In this document: piece by piece, positions 36,530 to 45,047 of the stretch
Layout of the letters: each line of letters starts with the position of its first letter
Position numbering within the stretch: position 1 is the stretch's first letter
Source of the DNA: an uncultured Bacteroidota bacterium
Lineage (GTDB): Bacteria > Bacteroidota > Bacteroidia > Chitinophagales > Chitinophagaceae
Length of the DNA stretch: 64,000 nt
Direction of reading: 5' to 3'
Assembly (NCBI GenBank): GCA_903906365.1
Contig: CAIVKC010000024.1
Span: 62,001-126,000 of the forward strand
Made by a program: the position numbers and the translations under genes
The notes under the pieces: generated by a model
The model's input: only the letters and a program-made list of their open reading frames with translations
What the model was told of the DNA's origin: nothing
Databases searched by the model: none

Positions 36530-37495
36530 ATGAGAAGTTTTGAAGAGTTATCCAATGCTTTTTTAACCCAATTCAATACCGGGCATTTTCCGGCAGAACC
36601 AGCTTCCCTTTATCAGCCGGCCGATTATTTTCTGGGTCTGGGTGGCAAACGGATAAGGCCGGTCATGTGTCTTATGGGAAATGAGTTGTTCGATGAACTT
36701 CAGCCCGATGCCTTTTATGCGGCGACTGCCATAGAAATGTTCCATAACTTCACCCTGATCCATGACGATATCATGGATAAAGCACCTTTAAGACGGGGTA
36801 TGCCCACCGTCCATGAAAAGTTCGGCAGTTCCACAGCTCTGCTGACCGGTGATGTTATTTTTGTAGTAGCCTACGATTATCTCAATAAGATCAAGGGGCC
36901 CCACCTCCAGAAGATCCTTCATATTTTCAACCGCACTGCCCGCGAGGTCTGTGAGGGACAGCAAATTGATATGGATTTTGAAAAGGTGGAACAGGTTTCT
37001 CTGGAGGATTATCTCCGAATGATTGAACTGAAGACCTCGGTCCTGCTGGCCGCCAGTTTACAGATCGGCTCCATTCTTGGGGGCGCCGGTGACGGCAACC
37101 AGCAACACCTTTATCAGTTCGGACGTTGCCTTGGGCTTGCATTTCAGGTGCAGGATGATTACCTGGATGCCTTCGGAGACCCGGCCAAATTTGGCAAGCA
37201 GGTTGGAGGGGACATTTTATCCAACAAGAAGACTTTCCTGCTTATAAAGGCCCTGGAAGTGGCCAATCCATCCCAGCGGCGCGACATCAGGGAGCTCCTG
37301 GAAACCAATCCGGCTGATAAGGTTTCCCAAATGCTTTCCCTTTTCAGGCAATGCGGCGTGGATGCCTGGGCCAACGAATTGAAGGAAAAGTATATTTCAA
37401 GCGCTTTTCAGCATCTCGATGATATTGCGGTCCTTTCAGTGCGCAAGACTCCTCTGAAGGAACTGGCTGATTTTCTGATGCAAAGGGACTATTAA
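36530..37495 (+). CDS. Polyprenyl (farnesyl/geranylgeranyl-type) diphosphate synthase
   Basis: This 321-residue trans-isoprenyl diphosphate synthase has the substrate motif 'GGKRIRPVMCL', the first aspartate-rich motif 'LIHDDIMDKAPLRRG', the 'GD..F' segment 'LLTGDVIFVVAY', 'KTSVLLAASLQIG' and the second motif 'QVQDDYLDAFGD'. A Phe five residues before the first motif favours a fairly short product, but chain length cannot be fixed. It lies 68 bases after rnr. Confidence 0.9.
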   Translation: MRSFEELSNAFLTQFNTGHFPAEPASLYQPADYFLGLGGKRIRPVMCLMGNELFDELQPDAFYAATAIEMFHNFTLIHDDIMDKAPLRRGMPTVHEKFGSSTALLTGDVIFVVAYDYLNKIKGPHLQKILHIFNRTAREVCEGQQIDMDFEKVEQVSLEDYLRMIELKTSVLLAASLQIGSILGGAGDGNQQHLYQFGRCLGLAFQVQDDYLDAFGDPAKFGKQVGGDILSNKKTFLLIKALEVANPSQRRDIRELLETNPADKVSQMLSLFRQCGVDAWANELKEKYISSAFQHLDDIAVLSVRKTPLKELADFLMQRDY

Positions 37496-37612
37496 GACCG
37501 TCACGCCTCCCCCCCGGCCCCGCCTCCGCCATTTTACCCTTTCAGGGAATGGATGTCCGCTGATGCCATTTATTTGATTTATCAGGTGGACTGAAAATAG
37601 GGCGCAGACGCT

Positions 37613-37620
37613 TATTTTTG
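37613..37620 (+). promoter_or_regulatory. -7 element directly before the RmlD-like gene
   Basis: TATTTTTG matches TAnnTTTG and ends 4 bases before the ATG at 37625; the predicted transcription start falls at the start codon. Confidence 0.55.
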
Positions 37621-37624
37621 AATT

Positions 37625-38521
37625 ATGAAAATACTAATTACCGGGGCAAATGGATTATTGGGCCAGTATCTGGTTAAGGGCCTCGTGGAAGAGGGCGGTC
37701 ATCAACTGCTGGCAGTGGGCAGGGGGCCGTCTCGCCTGCCTGCAGAACTCGCTGAGGGATTCAAATATTATAACACCGATATAACGGATGGCTATGCGGT
37801 GGAAGCCCTGGTGGATGCCCAGGGTCCCGACTGGGTTGTACACGCAGCTGCCATGACCCAGGTTGATTTTTGTGAGCAAAACAGGGACCTGTGTTTCGAG
37901 GTAAACGTAGGCGGTACGGAAAATATGCTCAAGGCCGCAGAAAAATCGCAGAGTCGTTTTATATATGTCTCCACTGATTTCATCTTTGACGGTGTGGATG
38001 GATTGTATGAGGAAGGCCATCCACCCGGGCCGGTGAACTGGTATGGTTCCACCAAGGCGCAGGCAGAAAAACTGATGGCTGACAGTTCTGTTGCCTGGGC
38101 TATTGCCAGGACATGTCTTGTCTACGGACACGGTTTGGGCGAAACCAGAAACAACATCGTAAGCTGGGTAAAGGAAAAGCTGGAGAAAGGCGAGCCAATA
38201 AAGGTCGTGGATGACCAGGTCAGGACCCCCACTCATGTGGAAGATCTGGCAAAGGGGATAATACGCATGATTCAAAAAAGTGCAACAGGTATTTATCATT
38301 TATCAGGGGAGGATGTTTTGACCCCATACCAGATGGCCCTGCGCACCGCAGCTGTTTTTGGCCTGGACAGCAGCCTCATTGAGCAGGTAGATGCGTCCAG
38401 TTTCAGCCAGCCAGCCCGCAGACCATCAAGGACCGGGTTAAGGATTACCAAGGCCAAAAACGAATTGGGCTTCGCACCGATGGGATTTGAAGCAGCCTTG
38501 CTTAAAATGTACCAGAAATGA
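37625..38521 (+). CDS. SDR-family reductase, RmlD-like (dTDP-4-dehydrorhamnose reductase type)
   Basis: This 298-residue protein is an extended short-chain dehydrogenase. It has the NAD(P)-binding 'ILITGANGLLGQYLVKGL', the 'DWVVHAAAMTQVDFCEQ' motif, the Ser/Thr 'YVSTDFIFDGVDG', and the catalytic Tyr/Lys in 'YGSTKAQAEKL'. The overall pattern is closest to RmlD. No other rhamnose genes are nearby, so the sugar substrate is uncertain. The start is fixed by the -7 element 4 bases upstream. Confidence 0.85.
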   Translation: MKILITGANGLLGQYLVKGLVEEGGHQLLAVGRGPSRLPAELAEGFKYYNTDITDGYAVEALVDAQGPDWVVHAAAMTQVDFCEQNRDLCFEVNVGGTENMLKAAEKSQSRFIYVSTDFIFDGVDGLYEEGHPPGPVNWYGSTKAQAEKLMADSSVAWAIARTCLVYGHGLGETRNNIVSWVKEKLEKGEPIKVVDDQVRTPTHVEDLAKGIIRMIQKSATGIYHLSGEDVLTPYQMALRTAAVFGLDSSLIEQVDASSFSQPARRPSRTGLRITKAKNELGFAPMGFEAALLKMYQK

Positions 38522-38576
38522 TATCATCACCACAAATCAAACAACCTGCATAGTATGTCCTCAAAACCGGTATTTA

Positions 38577-38584
38577 TAAATTTG
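38577..38584 (+). promoter_or_regulatory. -7 element directly before the FtsX-type permease gene
   Basis: TAAATTTG matches TAnnTTTG and ends 7 bases before the ATG at 38592, implying a leader of only a few bases. Confidence 0.55.
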
Positions 38585-38591
38585 CAGGACC

Positions 38592-41012
38592 ATGGTGCGT
38601 AATATTCTTCGGTCGATATACCGGAATCTTTGGAAAAATAAGATTTATGCAACCATCAATATACTGGGACTCTCCCTTGGTCTAACAGCTTTTATCCTGC
38701 TGGTCTCCTATGTTCATTATGAGTATAGTTATGATAAACTCCACCTGGACGCCGACCATATTTACCGGGTGGAAAGCATGTTTTACAGGGGACAGGATAT
38801 GACGGATCACTGGCCTACAAGTACCAATGGTTATGCAAGGGCGCTTCGTGACAACCTCTCCCAGGTTCAGTCCTTTACAAGAATAAACTGGCATAACTCG
38901 GAGCGGGTTGTAAAATACGGCGAGATAAAATTCCGGGAAGAGCATGTTTGTTTTGCCGATTCAAATTTCTTCACTTTCTTTTCTTATCCGCTGTTAAGGG
39001 GAGTCCCCTCAGAGGTATTGATGAAAGTAAATACGGTGGTCATATCCGCTTCAGCGGCCAAAAAATATTTTGGCCATGCTGATCCGGTCGGAAAATTCCT
39101 GGATATAAGCACCTTAGGAGACCATTACCATTGTATGGTTTCCGGAATATTCAAGGATTTACCCGCCAATTCCACCATGCAGTTTAATTTTTTAATGTCA
39201 TGGGCTACCATGCCCGAATGGCAAAAGGATTTCTGGTACCTGCATGAAAGCTATACCTTCCTGAAATTACCTTCCCAGCAGGCTGCCTACGAAGTAGAGC
39301 AGGCTTTTCCCGATCTGGCCGAAAAATTTAAGACAGGACCTGCACTAAAGGACCTTAAATGGGCGATCCGGTTGGTTCCTCTCGCCCAAATTCACCTCAA
39401 TGTCGCCAAACCCTATGAAATCGAAGTGAAAGGGAACCGGAGTGCCGTTCATTTTCTCAATATACTGGCCTATGTTATTCTGGTCATAGCCTGGATCAAT
39501 TATGTAAATCTTTCCACGGCCAAGGCCATCGACCGCGCCAAAGAAGTCGGAATCAGAAAGGTAAGTGGCGCCCGGCCCTCGCAGTTAATTGCCCAGTTCC
39601 TGCTGGAATCATTCATCTTACATCTGATCGCTCTTTTACTGGCTGTTCTGCTTTGCCGTATTGCAGGCTATTTTCTGGTTACGTACCTGGCAGGGGGATT
39701 TTCATATGGGCTATTGTTCGACCCCGGTTTTTATAGGGAAGTGGCCATGGCATTTTTTACCGGGGTGCTTCTGTCAGGAATATATCCTGCTTTGATTCTT
39801 TCGAGGTTGAAACCGGCTGCCGTTCTAAAAGGCAGGTTTAGCTTCTCAAAGGCTGGAGTAATTTTGCGCAAGTACCTGGTTATATTACAATTTGGTTCAT
39901 CCCTGATATTAATAGCGGGAACTTTGGCCATTTATAAGCAGATACGGTTCATGGCCAGCCAGAACCTCGGGGTAAATATAGATCAGGTATTGGTCATGAA
40001 GGCGCCGGTAAATGAAACCGATTATGTCCGGCGTATTGAAAATTTCAGAAATTCCCTTCATTCCATAAATATCGTAGGGGACGTTTCCTTCTCCGGTTCA
40101 GTACCTGGCAGGGAAGTGGGTGAATTTCTCGCAAACCGCCGGTTTGGGGCCTCCAAGCAGGAAGAACGAACCTACGAAATGCTAAAAGTGGATCATGATT
40201 TCATTCCTGCTTATCATCTCCAGCTATTGGCCGGACGGGCTTTTGACAGAGATAGACCGGCCGATTCGACGGGACTGGTACTCAATGAATCTGCTGTCCG
40301 CCAGTTTGGATTTAAGTCTCCGCAGCTGGCCGTAGGTTCCAAGGTATGGCTGGAAGTAAATAAGGGTGCCCCAAACGAGGTTATAGGGGTCATACGGGAT
40401 TACCACCAGCAATCCCTTCAACAAAAATTTACGCCGATTATTTTATTTATGGATCCTCATTATCCATGGATACCGGCAAACTATTGCTCTGTTAGGGTCA
40501 GGGTGGGGGATTTGACAAATACCCTTTCCAGGATACGAAATTACTGGAATGATAATTTTCCCCAGTCTTCCTTTGATTACTTTTTTCTGGAGCCTTCCTA
40601 CCAGCGCCAGTACCAGCAGGATAACCAATTCGGAAGCATATTCCTGTCATTTTCAGGCCTTGCCATCTGCATTGCCTGTATGGGATTGTTTGGATTGACA
40701 GCGTATTCCACCACGCGGAAAAACAGGGAAATAGCGGTTCGTAAAGTCCTGGGAGCTTCTACCCAAAATGTGGTTGTATTGCTGATCGGTGAATCCTTGA
40801 AATTAATCCTGCTTTCCAGTCTCATCGCTTTGCCTTTATCTTATCTGGTTATTCAAAAATGGCTTCAGTCCTATGCATTCCGTTGTCAATTGAGCTGGCA
40901 GCAGTTTGTATTTCCTGTGATTGTCCTTTTGCTGCTGGCTTTGATCACCATCAGTTGGCTAACTGCCAAGGCTGCGCTGAGAAATCCCGTAGGCGCCCTC
41001 AAGATGGAATAA
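38592..41012 (+). CDS. MacB/FtsX-type ABC transporter permease
   Basis: This 806-residue membrane protein has the MacB periplasmic-core and FtsX domain layout in duplicate. One N-terminal helix ('IYATINILGLSLGLTAFILLVSYVHYEY') leads into a large periplasmic domain, then three helices near residues 280-430, a second helix and periplasmic domain, and three C-terminal helices ('LAICIACMGLFGLTAYSTTRKNREIAVRKVLGAS'). The ATPase partner is not in the window. Such stand-alone permeases are abundant in Bacteroidota and likely transmit mechanical force to the periplasm. The substrate is unknown. Confidence 0.88.
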   Translation: MVRNILRSIYRNLWKNKIYATINILGLSLGLTAFILLVSYVHYEYSYDKLHLDADHIYRVESMFYRGQDMTDHWPTSTNGYARALRDNLSQVQSFTRINWHNSERVVKYGEIKFREEHVCFADSNFFTFFSYPLLRGVPSEVLMKVNTVVISASAAKKYFGHADPVGKFLDISTLGDHYHCMVSGIFKDLPANSTMQFNFLMSWATMPEWQKDFWYLHESYTFLKLPSQQAAYEVEQAFPDLAEKFKTGPALKDLKWAIRLVPLAQIHLNVAKPYEIEVKGNRSAVHFLNILAYVILVIAWINYVNLSTAKAIDRAKEVGIRKVSGARPSQLIAQFLLESFILHLIALLLAVLLCRIAGYFLVTYLAGGFSYGLLFDPGFYREVAMAFFTGVLLSGIYPALILSRLKPAAVLKGRFSFSKAGVILRKYLVILQFGSSLILIAGTLAIYKQIRFMASQNLGVNIDQVLVMKAPVNETDYVRRIENFRNSLHSINIVGDVSFSGSVPGREVGEFLANRRFGASKQEERTYEMLKVDHDFIPAYHLQLLAGRAFDRDRPADSTGLVLNESAVRQFGFKSPQLAVGSKVWLEVNKGAPNEVIGVIRDYHQQSLQQKFTPIILFMDPHYPWIPANYCSVRVRVGDLTNTLSRIRNYWNDNFPQSSFDYFFLEPSYQRQYQQDNQFGSIFLSFSGLAICIACMGLFGLTAYSTTRKNREIAVRKVLGASTQNVVVLLIGESLKLILLSSLIALPLSYLVIQKWLQSYAFRCQLSWQQFVFPVIVLLLLALITISWLTAKAALRNPVGALKME

Positions 41013-41043
41013 GGATATGGGGCTTTCTGGCCTGTGAACCGGA

Positions 41044-41955
41044 TTATTTTTTGGGAAGGTGGATTTCAGCCATCATGCACCTGGCACTTCCGCCTCCGTT
41101 GGTTTCGATGGTTTGTAAATCAGCATGGACAATTGGATTAAAGGATTCCAGCTTGACCAATTGTTCTTTTGTCAGGGATTCAAATGCCTGGGAAGACATG
41201 ACCAGTAGCTTTTCTTTTCCGGCATTTTCGACCTGGAGCATATTACCCGCAAAATGATTCATCTGATCCAGGGAAATGTCGATGATTTCCTTACCCGTGC
41301 TAAGGATGGTATCCACAACCTGCTTTCTTTGTTCGGGAACCGGCAGGCATTCCAGGCAGATGACGACATACCTGTCAGCCACGCACATCATTACATTGGT
41401 ATGATATATGGCCTGGTGATTGCGATCTTCGGCCAGGAAGGAGACTTCCCTGAAATTCATTTGCCAGCAGAAATCATCCAGGACCTTTTTGTCCGTTCTG
41501 GGGGAAAGGCACGCATAGGCCACATTGTAATCACGGTCAAGCACCATGCTTCCCGTACCTTCCAAAAAAAGATGGCTGGATTCATAGTGACTGAAATCGA
41601 GTGTCCTGTTTATTTTAAAAGCAGCGGCGATTGTGTTTAATACCTGTTCCTTTCTCTCCAGCCGCCTGTTGGGTGCGTACATGGGGTAAAGGCAGATGGT
41701 TCCGTCCTGATGGAAAGAAATCCAGTTATTGGGAAAGATCGAATCCGGCGTATAGGGATCCGGGGTATCATCGACCACAGTTACATCGACGCCTGCTTCA
41801 CGCAGCTTTTGAACAAAACCATTGAATTCTTCAGAGGCTTTTTGTTGAGCATTTTCGTCCGCACCAGGAACCTGGAAGGCATTATTAACGGCCGTTTCGG
41901 TATTGAATCCAAAATTGACCGGGCGGATCATCAGTAAATGGGAGGTAGTTTGCAT
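41044..41955 (-). CDS. ctlX: CtlX-type citrulline/arginine-related hydrolase
   Basis: This 303-residue protein belongs to the guanidino-group-modifying (pentein) superfamily. It starts 'LLMIRPVNFGFNTETAVNNAF' and has 'TPDSIFPNNWISFHQDGTICLYPM', 'LDFSHYESSHLFLEGTGSMVLD' and the C-terminal nucleophile motif 'NGGGSARCMMAEI' (Cys293). This matches the CtlX family named from citrulline utilisation. The neighbouring upstream gene is another pentein, so the pair may act on arginine or citrulline. Monocistronic or co-transcribed with it. Confidence 0.85.
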   Translation of the reverse strand: MQTTSHLLMIRPVNFGFNTETAVNNAFQVPGADENAQQKASEEFNGFVQKLREAGVDVTVVDDTPDPYTPDSIFPNNWISFHQDGTICLYPMYAPNRRLERKEQVLNTIAAAFKINRTLDFSHYESSHLFLEGTGSMVLDRDYNVAYACLSPRTDKKVLDDFCWQMNFREVSFLAEDRNHQAIYHTNVMMCVADRYVVICLECLPVPEQRKQVVDTILSTGKEIIDISLDQMNHFAGNMLQVENAGKEKLLVMSSQAFESLTKEQLVKLESFNPIVHADLQTIETNGGGSARCMMAEIHLPKK

Positions 41956-42028
41956 GTAAAAACTTTAATACTGTAAATAATAAAACCCTGCCCTGCCGGC
42001 ATAGCCCAACGGGCTTTCTAAAAAAAAT

Positions 42029-43480
42029 CTAATCCAATTCATCCCGCAGCAGGGGCATGCTCATGCAATGAAATCCACCCCTTGCCCTGGATAATTCTGC
42101 TGATGGCATCAGGATAACCGTATCTTCTATTTTGTCAGGATGCATTTTTCCGTTCTCTAACCTTTCAATCAGCAGGTGTGCATCAATAACCTGAAAGCCT
42201 GATTCCTTGAATGCTTCAATGGTTTTATCATTGCGGTCATAACCCAGTACCACACCTTCTTTGAGGGCTAGCAGGTTGCAGGAGTCTGTCCACTGTTCGC
42301 GCGCATCGTATGGGAACTGGTTGTTACCTGAATAAATAAATCGGACCTTTTCCTGGCAATTGAGATCTTTTTCGCTGATATCCTGCAGAAGATCTTCCAG
42401 GTTATCGAAGTATTTGGGATTGTCTATATCCTTTTTCCGGAATTGAATGATTTTTAATTTGTCCTCTTTTTTGCCACCATCCAAAATCCGTTGCACAGCA
42501 TCGCTGTCCTCATGCTTCATGGATTTCTTCGAAAAAATCCCGAGCATTACCCAGACATTTCTTTTCACCTGGGTAAAGACGGTGTCGATGTGCATATAAT
42601 CTCTTTTCTTGGGGATCTTTACGATGGATATTTTCTTGACCACGTTTTTTTCAAACAGAATATTGATTGCCTGGTGGGCAGCTTCCCAGGAGGTCCTTTC
42701 GCTTACTCCGATAAGGATATGGTCCCTGCTTACTACCATGACATCCCCCCCTTCCAGCGTTACTTTTTTATCATCCCCGTCCCTGGGCAGCAGGAAATGA
42801 TGGGAAGTTTCGGGCAGTTCTATGACGTTTTCCTGGTAATCCTTGAAAAGCCGGTGATTAAAAAATATGTATTTTACGATCAGTGCTTCCCTTGTCCGGG
42901 CTTTTTTGGCCGGCTTATTTAATAGAATATGATTATTGATGACTATTCCTATATCTCGGGTAAAAATAAAATTAGGGATCGGTGCAAATAGCATCTCATC
43001 ATTGCTCAGTGTTCCACTGATAAACGTCTTTGCCAGTGAAACCCCGTCCAGGGCCAGCAGTTTCTTCTGGGTGTTGTAAGAACAACCTTCAATGGCACAA
43101 ACCGAAGCAACCAGTTTTATCTTAATATCATGGTCGCCTAGGATTTCACCGAGAAGCCATTGAAGTTCAATGACCTTTTCCGATTTGAAAAAGGAATCGT
43201 TGTCGGGTTTATAAAAATCACGGTTGGATTTTTCGGCGTCAATATCTTTGAGGTGACCTTTGATTTTTGGCGGATCCAGGAAATAAAGCAGGATCTTGGT
43301 ATAGAAATCATATTCTTTCCTGCGGATGGTCTCCAGGTGTACAATATCCTCGAAAAGCCAGTCCTGGGCCTTTGAAGGCACTACTTTTCCAAGTCCGCTG
43401 TCTGGGCTGTGCACCAGCAGACGCCGAAGACGGCCTACTTCAGAGGTTACCTGCAACTGACTCGTATGATGTTTTGACAT
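42029..43480 (-). CDS. Arginine deiminase-family protein
   Basis: This 483-residue pentein resembles arginine deiminase (arginine to citrulline and ammonia). It has 'GRLRRLLVHSPDSG' at the N-terminus, 'NFIFTRDIGIVIN', 'VTLEGGDVMVVSRDHILIGVSERTS', the catalytic-His region 'KRDYMHIDTVFTQV' and the nucleophile motif 'ARGGFHCMSMP' with Cys472. It is longer than classical ArcA (about 410), mainly by an insert around residues 330-390. No arcB/arcC genes are present, so a fermentative ADI pathway is not supported locally. It lies 73 bases upstream of ctlX on the same strand. Confidence 0.82.
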   Translation of the reverse strand: MSKHHTSQLQVTSEVGRLRRLLVHSPDSGLGKVVPSKAQDWLFEDIVHLETIRRKEYDFYTKILLYFLDPPKIKGHLKDIDAEKSNRDFYKPDNDSFFKSEKVIELQWLLGEILGDHDIKIKLVASVCAIEGCSYNTQKKLLALDGVSLAKTFISGTLSNDEMLFAPIPNFIFTRDIGIVINNHILLNKPAKKARTREALIVKYIFFNHRLFKDYQENVIELPETSHHFLLPRDGDDKKVTLEGGDVMVVSRDHILIGVSERTSWEAAHQAINILFEKNVVKKISIVKIPKKRDYMHIDTVFTQVKRNVWVMLGIFSKKSMKHEDSDAVQRILDGGKKEDKLKIIQFRKKDIDNPKYFDNLEDLLQDISEKDLNCQEKVRFIYSGNNQFPYDAREQWTDSCNLLALKEGVVLGYDRNDKTIEAFKESGFQVIDAHLLIERLENGKMHPDKIEDTVILMPSAELSRARGGFHCMSMPLLRDELD

Positions 43481-43724
43481 AGAAAATAAGTTTGATACAT
43501 AAATAAATCGGTCCTGGGCTGGGAAAACAGGCGGAGAAACTATGGCCGAGCGCGCTAATCCGGAATATAATAATTCACCGGCAGAACCTTCAGCGCGATT
43601 GAACAGGAATTATATGGTTTTATCGGGGAACACATCGGGTAAATGGGCTGCACTAAGGTAGGTAATTCTGGCTTTAGTACGAAAACCGGTCCCGGGAACA
43701 GGCAAATGCATGGTAGGAACCGGG

Positions 43725-43732
43725 TATTAAAA
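43725..43732 (+). repeat. Left 8-bp target-site duplication (TATTAAAA)
   Basis: Identical to 46191-46198 on the other side of the element. Eight bases is the duplication length known for IS1595-family elements. Confidence 0.88.
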
Positions 43733-43757
43733 GGCAATTAAAGCGAATTAGGGACAA
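43733..43757 (+). repeat. Left terminal inverted repeat of the IS1595-type element
   Basis: Reads GGCAATTA-N5-AATTAGGGACAA. Against the inverted right end, 20 of 25 positions match, including the blocks GGCAATTA and GGGACAA. Confidence 0.85.
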
Positions 43758-43788
43758 ACTCCCACCTCCGCATTTTTAGCCAATTATT

Positions 43789-44367
43789 TCAGGCCCCACT
43801 TGAATCTTCATTAAGTTTTTTGCCTTTTATTTTACCCTCTTTCAAATCTTTTTCTAATGGCGTTTCCTCATATTTACCAAGTACTAACAGTGTTTCGGTG
43901 CTTTTTAAAACCCGTAAAAGCTCTGTTTTTATGTCAAAATCGTTCATCATCCCCTCAAAACTCCCCTTTGGCTGATAATACCGCTGAAGAAAGATCTGGC
44001 TTAAATTATTATACCCCAAATGATTTGCAATTTCTGAAATCAGAGCAACCTTTCTTTCGTTCGCAAGAACAAGAGCACTACCAATTAACTCATGCTGAAG
44101 AGAATCGTAATATTCATGCCATAGCTGAAGAATCCGATGCTCTCCGTGAAAAACTACATCAATCCTATTCAATGCAACAGAATATTGCCAGGGGAAGGGA
44201 AGATAATCACGAAAGGAAACCAAATCCATGAACAGTTGCATTTTGGCCGCCTTCTTTGAACTGATCTTTTGATACCATAGGGAAATTAATACCGCAATAA
44301 TAGGGCTTACTAAAGCAACAATAATGGTGGAAAATTGAAGCCAAAACGCCTGTCCATTAGTTAACAT
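43789..44367 (-). CDS. Transposon cargo: small membrane-anchored protein A
   Basis: This 192-residue protein has one N-terminal membrane segment (about residues 9-31, 'STIIVALVSPIIAVLISLWYQ'). A helical cytoplasmic domain follows ('MQLFMDLVSFRDYLPFPWQYSVALNRIDVVFHG', 'LWHEYYDSLQHELIG') and a charged C-terminal tail. The pattern 'ALNRIDVVF' after a short membrane anchor recalls the DUF6680 family, but this is from memory and weak. It follows cargo gene B by 27 bases on the same strand and lies wholly inside the IS1595-type element. The function is unknown. Confidence 0.72.
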   Translation of the reverse strand: MLTNGQAFWLQFSTIIVALVSPIIAVLISLWYQKISSKKAAKMQLFMDLVSFRDYLPFPWQYSVALNRIDVVFHGEHRILQLWHEYYDSLQHELIGSALVLANERKVALISEIANHLGYNNLSQIFLQRYYQPKGSFEGMMNDFDIKTELLRVLKSTETLLVLGKYEETPLEKDLKEGKIKGKKLNEDSSGA

Positions 44368-44394
44368 ACTTAATAAATTTATATATGAAAAAAA

Positions 44395-44976
44395 TTATTT
44401 CTTCTTTGAGGGTTTTATTAACCTCTGAATCGAAGAGTCAATTTGTCGCTGAATTTGCTTTAAGCTGTCTAATTCTTGCGCTTGCATTTGCAATATTTTC
44501 GGTGTCTTGCTGTCTGATAATATTATGCTTACAAAGATAGAGGCAAGCACAAATAAGGCAGATGACGCTGAAACTATGATAGATGCTAATGTCAGCTTCT
44601 TCTGGATTCTAAAATTGTCCGGCAAGACTGTATCATTCATTTTCTTAATTGAAATATTGGTTTCTATTACTGAAGAATTTAATTTTTCAACTCGTTGCCT
44701 TAATTCATATTCCTCTAATTCTTTCAATCCCTTTTCAGTAATGCCAATAACGATTTTATGTGCAAAATTTTCTAATAATCCTAGTGATTCAGGTAATAAG
44801 TTGAAAATTTGCCAATTTATTCCTTCTGTAATAACACTATCATTCTGCATTTCAATCAAAATGTCTTTTAGTTTACTAACAAGAACTTTTGAATAAGATA
44901 TTTTAATGAACTGAATTATATCGATGTTTATATCATATTGATGGTCACGTAGAAAAGCTAATATTTCCTTTCGCAT
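44395..44976 (-). CDS. Transposon cargo: membrane protein B with winged-helix-like N-terminus
   Basis: This 193-residue protein has an N-terminal part of about 95 residues that looks like a small winged-helix ('MRKEILAFLRDHQYDINIDII', 'GITEKGLKELEEYELRQRVEK'). A short coiled coil, one membrane segment near residues 130-153 ('LASIIVSASSALFVLASIFVSIIL') and a C-terminal helical tail rich in Gln and Lys follow. I do not recognise the family. It is the first gene of the two-gene cargo unit and is divergent from the transposase, 71 bases apart. Confidence 0.72.
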   Translation of the reverse strand: MRKEILAFLRDHQYDINIDIIQFIKISYSKVLVSKLKDILIEMQNDSVITEGINWQIFNLLPESLGLLENFAHKIVIGITEKGLKELEEYELRQRVEKLNSSVIETNISIKKMNDTVLPDNFRIQKKLTLASIIVSASSALFVLASIFVSIILSDSKTPKILQMQAQELDSLKQIQRQIDSSIQRLIKPSKKK

Positions 44977-45021
44977 AGGGCATAGTGTTTAAATATATTA
45001 GGTTATATTAGGGACAAGCAT

Positions 45022-45029
45022 TATCTTTG
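45022..45029 (+). promoter_or_regulatory. -7 promoter element of the transposase gene
   Basis: TATCTTTG matches TAnnTTTG. It overlaps the start of the longer open frame (TTG at 45027), so the transposase must start at the ATG at 45048. Confidence 0.55.
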
Positions 45030-45047
45030 TTTTTCAATTTTAGTTTT

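Larger units (their letters stand above)
43481..43788. other. 308-base region between the deiminase gene and the first transposon cargo gene
   Basis: Contains the upstream region of the deiminase gene, the left target duplication (43725-43732) and the left terminal inverted repeat of the IS1595-type element. No further gene or hairpin that I can support. Confidence 0.6.

Noticed and set aside
42003-42015. Short hairpin AGCCC-AAC-GGGCT after the deiminase gene
   Set aside because: Only five pairs and the T-run is on the wrong side for the minus-strand gene.
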